A DNA stretch of 11,931 nt from Pseudomonadota bacterium. GTDB taxonomy: Bacteria; Pseudomonadota; Alphaproteobacteria; Rhizobiales; Afifellaceae. The translations under genes and the position numbers were made by a program. The notes beneath the pieces are model-generated. The model was given only the letters and a program-made list of their open reading frames with translations, was not told the DNA's origin and searched no databases. Of this stretch, positions 6,161 through 11,931 are shown one piece after another (position 1 is the first letter of the stretch; each line of letters opens with the position of its first letter). The stretch is from NCBI GenBank assembly GCA_023417735.1, contig JAEZEK010000081.1:1-11931 (forward strand), given 5' to 3'.

Positions 6161-6935
6161 GAGGCGCCATTCCTGTTTCGGATGAGAAGAAGACGTCGCC
6201 TGCCGAGATCAGCTCCTCGCGGCCGTGCCTCAGCAGCCGGAGCTGGCCCGACGGATCGAGGCCGAGAAAGCGCCCCACGCGGGTTTCGCGCGGGAGCCGG
6301 ACCGTGATCGTGTCGTTCACCCGCTCGGCGTGCTCGTTCCAGCGGGCGCACAGGCCGGGGAAGCCCGCGCCTTCCTTCCATGCCGCGAGCGCATCGGCAA
6401 GGCTTCGCGCGAGCGCCTCGAACAGGTCGTCAGCGGAAACCGTCACCCCGAAGGCCTTGAGGTCCGAAGCCGGGTGGCGGGTTTCGGCCGGATGATGGGC
6501 GGCGTTGAAGCCGAAGCCGATCACGATTGCGGACCGCCCGTCCCCGGTCCCGCGCGATTCCGCGAGGATGCCGGCGACCTTGTGCCCGTCGATGAGAACG
6601 TCGTTCGGCCACTTTATCCGGAGTTTCGGCAGCAGCTTCTCCGGCAGGACAGCGGCGACCGCGTCGCGGGCGGCGAGCGCAGCCACGATCGGAAGCTGCA
6701 TGAAGGCCGAAGGCGGGTAATGCCCGACGAAGGCATGGGAGGCATAGAGGTTGCCGTCCTCGGAGACCCAGGTCGAGCCGAGACGCCCCCTGCCCCGCTC
6801 CTGGCGCTCGGCGGTGACCCAGACCGGCATCGCGGCACCGGAAAGCGCCAGCGCCATCGCCTCGTCGTTCGTCGAGCCGACGCTCTTCAGCGCGATGCGA
6901 CGAACCTCTTGCGTTGCCGGGTCCGGACGGGCCAT
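6153..6935 (-). CDS. birA: Biotin--[acetyl-CoA-carboxylase] ligase BirA (class I, no DNA-binding domain)
   Basis: A 260-residue enzyme that activates biotin with ATP and attaches it to the biotin carrier domains of acyl-CoA carboxylases. Visible motifs: GSTN (20-23), the biotinyl-AMP loop GRGRLGSTW (48-56), KWPND (108-112), HKVAGIL with the catalytic lysine K119 (118-124), and GFGFN (140-144), the counterpart of the usual GIGIN. A small SH3-like C-terminal domain begins around 205. The N terminus goes straight into the catalytic domain, so it lacks the winged-helix repressor domain of E. coli BirA and cannot regulate biotin genes directly. It starts 4 nt after the nuoN stop and overlaps rnj by 8 nt. 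The ribosome binding site is weak (GAG close to the ATG), consistent with coupling to nuoN translation. Confidence 0.95.
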   Translation of the reverse strand: MARPDPATQEVRRIALKSVGSTNDEAMALALSGAAMPVWVTAERQERGRGRLGSTWVSEDGNLYASHAFVGHYPPSAFMQLPIVAALAARDAVAAVLPEKLLPKLRIKWPNDVLIDGHKVAGILAESRGTGDGRSAIVIGFGFNAAHHPAETRHPASDLKAFGVTVSADDLFEALARSLADALAAWKEGAGFPGLCARWNEHAERVNDTITVRLPRETRVGRFLGLDPSGQLRLLRHGREELISAGDVFFSSETGMAPHG

Positions 6936-6939
6936 CCGC

Positions 6940-8376
6940 TCAGAACAGGCTGCGGGCGGCGATGGCGGCCGCCTCGACGAGCGGCGCGGCGAACAGCACG
7001 AACACGAGCAGGAACGCGCCGGAGAGCGCCGACACCGTCTTCAGTTCGACCGGCATCCGCTCGAAGGTCATCAGCGGCTCGTCGAAATACATCAGCTTCA
7101 CGATCCGCAGGTAATAATATGCGCCGACCACGCTGCTCAGCACGCCGACGACCGCGAGCCCGTAGAGCTCCGCCTCGATCGCGGCGAGGAACACCCAGTA
7201 CTTGGCGAAGAAGCCGGCGAGCGGCGGTATCCCGGCGAGCGAGAACAGGATCGCGGCGAACATGAAGGCCGTGAAGGGCTGCGTCCGGGCGAGCCCCGCG
7301 AGCGAGTCGATGTCCTCCACCATCTGGTCGCGCCGGCGCATGGCGAGGATGCAGGCGAAGGCGCCGAGCGTCATCACGACGTAGATGACGAGGTAGAGCA
7401 CGACGCCCTGGACGCCGGCCTCCGTGCCGGCCGCGAGCCCGACCAGGATGTAGCCGACATTGCCGATGGAGGAATAGGCCATCAGCCGCTTGATGTTGGT
7501 CTGGCCGATCGCGGCGAACGAGCCGAGCAGCATGGAGGCGATCGCCACGAAGGAGACGACCTGCTGCCAGTCCTGCGTCACCGGCCCGAACGCCTCGATC
7601 GTGACGCGTACCATCAGCGCGACGGCGGCGAGCTTCGGCGCCGCGGCGAAGAAGGCCGTTACCGGCGTCGGCGCCCCCTCGTAGACGTCCGGCGTCCACA
7701 TGTGGAACGGCACGGCCGAAATCTTGAAGGCGATCCCGGCCAGCACGAAGACGAGGCCGATGACGAGCCCGACCGAGCGGCCGTCCACGAGCGCCGCGGC
7801 GATCCCCTCGAAATTGGTCTGCCCGGTGAAGCCGTAGACGAGCGAGGCGCCGTAGAGGAGCATGCCGGAGGCGAGCGCGCCGAGCACGAAATACTTGAGG
7901 CCCGCCTCCGTCGAGCGCACGGAATCGCGATGGATCGCGGCCACCACATAGGCGGCGAGCGACTGCAGCTCGAGCCCGAGATAGAGGCTGATCAGGTCGT
8001 TGGCCGAGATCATCATCAGCATGCCGATCGTGGCGAGGATGATGAGCACGGGGTACTCGAACCGCTCGAAGCGCTCGTTCCGCGCGTAGCCGACGGCCAT
8101 CGCGATCGCGATTGCCGAGGCGATCAGCGTCGCGATCTTCATGAAGCGCGCGAACGCGTCGTTCACGAACGCGCCCTCGAACGTGGTGGGCGTGCCGGCG
8201 CCGAGCGCGACGACCAGCACGGCGCCCGCGAGCAGCGCCACGGCCACGCCGTTCACCGTCTGCGTCGACCGCTCGCCGGCGAACACCCCGAACATCAGCA
8301 GCGCCATCGCCCCGACGGCGAGCATGATCTCGGCCAGGACCGGCGTCAGATCGGGCATCGATGCGAGTTCCATCAT
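6940..8376 (-). CDS. nuoN: NADH-quinone oxidoreductase subunit N
   Basis: A 478-residue antiporter-like membrane subunit of complex I, one of the proton-pumping units, with about 14 helices. Charged residues needed in the pumping half-channels are present: E136 in LGLELQSL, K161 in LKYFVLGA, K218 in [11 protein letters not shown] (with H225), K248 in APKLAAV, and K392 in [10 protein letters not shown]. These correspond to functionally important lysines of E. coli Nuo[17 protein letters not shown] is the family hallmark. The start at 8376 is the first of two consecutive ATG codons, 15 nt after the nuoM stop, with GGAG about 11 nt upstream; an ATG at 8358 would shorten it by 6 residues and is less likely. 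It is the last nuo gene of the cluster and is followed at once by birA. Confidence 0.97.
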   Translation of the reverse strand: MMELASMPDLTPVLAEIMLAVGAMALLMFGVFAGERSTQTVNGVAVALLAGAVLVVALGAGTPTTFEGAFVNDAFARFMKIATLIASAIAIAMAVGYARNERFERFEYPVLIILATIGMLMMISANDLISLYLGLELQSLAAYVVAAIHRDSVRSTEAGLKYFVLGALASGMLLYGASLVYGFTGQTNFEGIAAALVDGRSVGLVIGLVFVLAGIAFKISAVPFHMWTPDVYEGAPTPVTAFFAAAPKLAAVALMVRVTIEAFGPVTQDWQQVVSFVAIASMLLGSFAAIGQTNIKRLMAYSSIGNVGYILVGLAAGTEAGVQGVVLYLVIYVVMTLGAFACILAMRRRDQMVEDIDSLAGLARTQPFTAFMFAAILFSLAGIPPLAGFFAKYWVFLAAIEAELYGLAVVGVLSSVVGAYYYLRIVKLMYFDEPLMTFERMPVELKTVSALSGAFLLVFVLFAAPLVEAAAIAARSLF

Positions 8377-8391
8377 GCGCGCGGGCTCCGG

Positions 8392-9906
8392 TCAGTGCGC
8401 CAGCACGGCGGCTGTGGCGCCCGCCGCGTCGATTGCGGCGTGGTATTCGTTGACGAGGTTGGCGACCGAGGCTGTCGTGACGTCGAGGAGCGCGGCCGGA
8501 TAGATCCCGAAGAAGATCGTGAGAAGGATGAGGGGCACCAGGATCGCCTTCTCGCGCGCCCCCATGTCGAGGATGGAGCGCAGGCTCTCCTTCTCGATCT
8601 CGCCGAAGACCACCCGCCGGTAGAGCCAGAGCGCGTAGCCGGCGGACAGGATCACGCCCGTCGCCGCGAGCACGGCCACCCAGGTGTTCGCCTGGAACGC
8701 GCCGACGAGCGTCAGGAACTCGCCGACGAAGCCGGACGTCCCCGGCAGCCCGACATTGGCCATGGTGAAGACCATGAAGGCGACCGCGAACCACGGCATC
8801 CGGTTCTCGAGCCCGCCATAGGCGTCGATCTGGCGGGTGTGCAGCCGGTCGTAGATCACGCCGACGCACAGGAAGAGCGCCCCGGAGACGAGACCGTGCG
8901 AGAGCATCTGGAAGATGCCGCCCTGCACGCCCTGCATGGTCCCGGTGAAGATGCCCATCGTCACGAAGCCCATGTGGGCGACGGAGGAATAGGCGATCAG
9001 CTTCTTCATGTCCTCCTGCATCAGCGCGACGAGCGAGGTGTAGATGATCGCGATCACCGACAGCGCGAAGACGAGCGGCGCGAGATCGGCGCTCGCCAGC
9101 GGGAACATCGGGATCGAGAAGCGCAGGAAGCCGTAGCCGCCCATCTTCAGGAGGATCGCGGCCAGCACCACGGAGCCCGCCGTCGGCGCCTCGACATGGG
9201 CGTCCGGCAGCCAGGTGTGGACCGGCCACATCGGCATCTTCACCGCGAAGGACGCGAAGAAGGCGAGCCACAGCCAGGTCTGCATGGAGGCCGGGAACTG
9301 GTACTGCAGCAGCTCCGGAATGGACGTCGTGCCGGCCTCCCAGTACATCGCCATGATGGCGAGCAGCATCAGCACCGAGCCGAGCAGGGTGTAGAGGAAG
9401 AACTTGAAGGCGGAATAGACCCGCCGCGGCCCGCCCCAGACGCCGATGATCAGGAACATCGGGATCAGGCCGCCCTCGAAGAAGACGTAGAAGAGCACGA
9501 TGTCGAGCGCGCAGAAGACGCCGATCATCAGCGTCTCCAGCACCAGGAACGCGATCATGTACTCCTTGACGCGGTTCTCGATGCTCTCCCAGCTGGCGAG
9601 GATGCAGAACGGCATCAGGAAGGTCGTCAGGATGACGAACAGCATGGAGATGCCGTCGACGCCCATCCGGTAGCTCATGAAGCCGCCGAACCAGTTCGCC
9701 TCCTCGACGAACTGGAAGCCCGGGTTCTCGGCATCGAACCCCATCCAGATCATCAGCGAGACGAGGAACGTCACCGTCGTCACGCCGAGCGCGACGTGGC
9801 GGATGTTGCGCCGGTGGACCTCCTCGTCGCCGTGGATGAAGAGCAGGATGATCGCGGCGCCGACCAGCGGCAGGAAGGTGACGGTCGAGAGGATCGGCCA
9901 ATACAT
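8392..9906 (-). CDS. nuoM: NADH-quinone oxidoreductase subunit M
   Basis: A 504-residue antiporter-like membrane subunit of complex I, the middle of the three such subunits, coupling electron transfer to proton pumping. It shows the essential glutamate E144 (in [13 protein letters not shown], same number as in E. coli), K223 in [22 protein letters not shown] (equivalent of E. coli K234) and K254 in LLKMGGYGF. About 14 helices are visible by hydrophobicity. The start at 9906 fits the family N terminus ([17 protein letters not shown]), and GAGG upstream overlaps the nuoL stop; the intergenic gaps are 13 nt to nuoL and 15 nt to nuoN. Length and motifs are those of a normal, intact gene. Confidence 0.97.
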   Translation of the reverse strand: MYWPILSTVTFLPLVGAAIILLFIHGDEEVHRRNIRHVALGVTTVTFLVSLMIWMGFDAENPGFQFVEEANWFGGFMSYRMGVDGISMLFVILTTFLMPFCILASWESIENRVKEYMIAFLVLETLMIGVFCALDIVLFYVFFEGGLIPMFLIIGVWGGPRRVYSAFKFFLYTLLGSVLMLLAIMAMYWEAGTTSIPELLQYQFPASMQTWLWLAFFASFAVKMPMWPVHTWLPDAHVEAPTAGSVVLAAILLKMGGYGFLRFSIPMFPLASADLAPLVFALSVIAIIYTSLVALMQEDMKKLIAYSSVAHMGFVTMGIFTGTMQGVQGGIFQMLSHGLVSGALFLCVGVIYDRLHTRQIDAYGGLENRMPWFAVAFMVFTMANVGLPGTSGFVGEFLTLVGAFQANTWVAVLAATGVILSAGYALWLYRRVVFGEIEKESLRSILDMGAREKAILVPLILLTIFFGIYPAALLDVTTASVANLVNEYHAAIDAAGATAAVLAH

Positions 9907-9919
9907 GATCAGGTAATCC

Positions 9920-11931
9920 TCAGCCCGCGAACATCATCCAGGTGACGAGAAGCGCCACCCCGATGAGCATGGCGAAGGCGTAGTGATAGACGTAGCCCGT
10001 CTGCAGCTTCATGACGCTGCGCGTGACGTCGAGGACGCGTGCGGAGACGCCGTCGGGGCCGAAGCCGTCGATCAGCCAGCCGTCGCCGCGCTTCCACAGG
10101 AAGCGGCCGAGCGCCATCGAGGGCCGGACCAGGACGCGGTCGAACAGTTCGTCGAAGTACCACTTGTTGAGCAGGAAGCGGTAGAGGCCCTCGTGCTGCT
10201 CGCCGACCCGCTTCGGCGTGTCCGGCCTCAGGATGTAGAACCAGAGCGCCACCAGGAACCCGAGCACCATCGCGATGAAGGGCGAGATCACCACCCAGAA
10301 CGGGACGTGGTGCATCTCCTCCATGATCTCGTTCTCCGGCCCGAAGAACACGGCGCCCTTCCAGAAGCCGTCGGAATTCTCGCCGATGAAGAGGCCCGCG
10401 AAGACGATGCCGGCGAGAAGCGCCCCGGCCGCCAGCACGTAGAGCGGCACCAGCATGACCGGCGGGCTCTCGTGGACGTGCTCCATCACCTCCGCCGAGG
10501 CCCGCGGCCGGCCGTGGAAGGTCATGAAGATCAGGCGCCAGGAATAGAAGGAGGTGAAGGCGGCCGCCACGACGGTCAGCACGAAGGCCATCCCGGCGGC
10601 CGTGGTGTGGCCGGCATAGGCCGCCTCGATGATCGCGTCCTTGGAGTAGTAGCCGGCGGTGAGCGGGAAGCCGGTCAGCGCGATCGTGCCGATCACCATC
10701 ATCGCGTAGGTCTTCGGGATCTTCCGCCACAGCCCGCCCATGCGGCGCATGTCCTGCTCGTCGGAGACGGCGTGGATCACGGAGCCCGCGCCGAGGAACA
10801 GCAGCGCCTTGAAGAAGGCGTGCGTGAAGAGGTGGAAGATCGCGACCGAATAGGCCCCGACGCCGAGCGCGACGAACATGTAGCCGAGCTGCGAGCAGGT
10901 CGAATAGGCGATCACCCGCTTGATGTCGTTCTGGACGAGGCCCACCGTGGCGGCGAAGAAGGCGGTGATCGCGCCGACCACCGTCACCACGATGAGCGCA
11001 TCCGGGGCCCACTCGAAGATCGGCGACAGCCTGGCGACCATGAAGACGCCGGCGGTCACCATGGTGGCGGCATGGATCAGGGCGGAGACCGGCGTCGGCC
11101 CTTCCATCGCGTCCGGCAGCCAGGTGTGGAGCGGCACCTGGGCCGACTTGCCCATCGCGCCGAGGAAGAGCAGCAGGCACACGACGGTCAGCGCGCCCTC
11201 GCCGGTGAAGATCGAACCGAAGATGCTGAGGCCGACCTCGCTCCCTTCCGCGACTGCCGGCGCATTGGCGAAGATCGACCCGAACTCCACCGACCCGAAC
11301 AGGACGAAGACCCCGAAGATGCCGAGCAGGAAGCCGAAATCGCCGACGCGGTTGACGATGAAGGCCTTCATCGCCGCCGCGTTCGCGGACGGCCGGTGGT
11401 ACCAGAAGCCGATCAGCAGATAGGAGGCGAGGCCGACGCCCTCCCAGCCGAAGAACATCTGGATGAGGTTGTCCGCCGTCACCAGCATCAGCATGGCGAA
11501 GGTGAAGATCGAGAGGTAGGCGAAGAAGCGCGGCCGGTGCGGGTCGTGGCTCATGTAGCCGATCGAATAGACGTGCACGAGCGCGGAGACGGTCGTGACG
11601 ACGACCAGCATCACGCCCGTCAGCATGTCGACGCGGAGCGCCCAGCCGCCGACGAACGAGCCGGACTCGATCCAGCGCATGACCGGCACGGTCACCGCCT
11701 CGCCGGTGTTCGGCGCGAGCGTGAAGAACGCGATCCAGGACAGGATCGCCGAGATGATCAGGAACGCGGTGGTGACGATCTCCGCCGGGCCGGGCCCGTG
11801 GCCGCCATGCGCGTGGTCGGCGTGGCCGTGCGGCTCGTGGCTCGGATGGGCGATCGAGGCGGCGTGATGCGGCACCGGCGCCGCGCCGCGGTGGCGCGAC
11901 GCGAAGCTGTCCGTCGCATGGTCCTCCGCGC
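9920..11931 (-). CDS. nuoL: NADH-quinone oxidoreductase subunit L, 5' end beyond the window
   Basis: The distal antiporter-like subunit of complex I, with the long lateral helix at its C terminus that runs along the membrane arm. About 669 residues are visible. Key motifs: [20 protein letters not shown] with the essential glutamate (codon 11443-11441), [19 protein letters not shown] with its lysine (11149-11147), and GYYSKDAII. The last 140 residues hold the lateral helix and the anchoring final helix. The frame stays open to the right edge with no stop. A GTG at 11875 could be mistaken for the start, but the first transmembrane helix of NuoL is still missing there, so the true start lies beyond 11931. 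The visible N-terminal stretch (about 11929-11790) is an unusual histidine-rich segment, with 11 His in about 48 residues, placed before the second helix. Confidence 0.95.
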   Translation of the reverse strand, partial: AEDHATDSFASRHRGAAPVPHHAASIAHPSHEPHGHADHAHGGHGPGPAEIVTTAFLIISAILSWIAFFTLAPNTGEAVTVPVMRWIESGSFVGGWALRVDMLTGVMLVVVTTVSALVHVYSIGYMSHDPHRPRFFAYLSIFTFAMLMLVTADNLIQMFFGWEGVGLASYLLIGFWYHRPSANAAAMKAFIVNRVGDFGFLLGIFGVFVLFGSVEFGSIFANAPAVAEGSEVGLSIFGSIFTGEGALTVVCLLLFLGAMGKSAQVPLHTWLPDAMEGPTPVSALIHAATMVTAGVFMVARLSPIFEWAPDALIVVTVVGAITAFFAATVGLVQNDIKRVIAYSTCSQLGYMFVALGVGAYSVAIFHLFTHAFFKALLFLGAGSVIHAVSDEQDMRRMGGLWRKIPKTYAMMVIGTIALTGFPLTAGYYSKDAIIEAAYAGHTTAAGMAFVLTVVAAAFTSFYSWRLIFMTFHGRPRASAEVMEHVHESPPVMLVPLYVLAAGALLAGIVFAGLFIGENSDGFWKGAVFFGPENEIMEEMHHVPFWVVISPFIAMVLGFLVALWFYILRPDTPKRVGEQHEGLYRFLLNKWYFDELFDRVLVRPSMALGRFLWKRGDGWLIDGFGPDGVSARVLDVTRSVMKLQTGYVYHYAFAMLIGVALLVTWMMFAG

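Noticed and set aside
4112..6307. A 731-codon open frame on the plus strand
   Set aside because: Antisense to mce and rnj, Arg/Asp/His-rich without any motif; explained by high GC at third codon positions.
6887..9901. A 1004-codon open frame on the minus strand
   Set aside because: It is the out-of-frame shadow of nuoM and nuoN, Arg/Ala/Gly-rich with no domain, while the real frames carry every conserved motif.
6751..9945. A 1064-codon open frame on the plus strand
   Set aside because: It lies antisense to nuoM, nuoN and the start of birA. Its product is a low-complexity His/Asp/Arg/Glu-rich string, the usual shadow of hydrophobic high-GC genes.
9920..11875. NuoL starting at the GTG at 11875
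   Set aside because: The first NuoL membrane helix would be missing, and the frame is open to the window edge, so the gene continues outside.

Overview
The window is a high-GC (about two thirds G+C by eye) chromosomal core region of an alphaproteobacterium. It most resembles the Hyphomicrobiales (Rhizobiales): the order nuoL-nuoM-nuoN-birA-rnj-mce-DUF1467, then proS-lolC/F-lolD, is conserved there. Every confident protein gene lies on the minus strand, so transcription runs from right to left. There are no insertion sequences, CRISPR arrays, tRNAs or rRNAs, and no sign of recent transfer.

Right part (11931 down to 3811): one very compact run of genes. nuoL (5' end beyond the window), nuoM and nuoN encode the three antiporter-like proton-pumping subunits of respiratory complex I. 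They are followed, with gaps of 15 nt or less or short overlaps, by birA (biotin ligase), rnj (RNase J), mce (methylmalonyl-CoA epimerase) and a small two-helix DUF1467 membrane protein. The spacing suggests co-transcription with the end of the nuo operon. BirA (biotinylates carboxylases such as propionyl-CoA carboxylase) and Mce (acts on the product of that carboxylase) share a pathway.

Middle (3462-3810): the only gene-free stretch longer than 300 bases. It must contain the leader, and probably the promoter, of proS. It also holds a perfect 9-bp hairpin with a T-tract that works as an intrinsic terminator only on the PLUS strand, opposite to all genes. A 7-bp hairpin and a plausible plus-strand promoter lie upstream of it, so I propose an undescribed plus-strand small RNA of about 145 nt.

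Left part (3461 down to 1): proS (prolyl-tRNA synthetase of the short type without the editing insertion), a single LolC/E-type permease (LolF-like) and lolD (its ATPase), probably one operon. Right after lolD there is a good sigma70-type promoter whose -10 region overlaps a near-consensus alphaproteobacterial LexA box (GTTT-N7-GTTC). It precedes the first 14 codons of a gene that runs off the left edge. This suggests an SOS-induced gene, possibly a small membrane peptide of the SidA division-inhibitor kind, but identity cannot be settled from 14 codons.

The three items most worth a second look are the SOS-like promoter and edge gene, the plus-strand RNA candidate before proS, and a histidine-rich insertion near the N terminus of NuoL.
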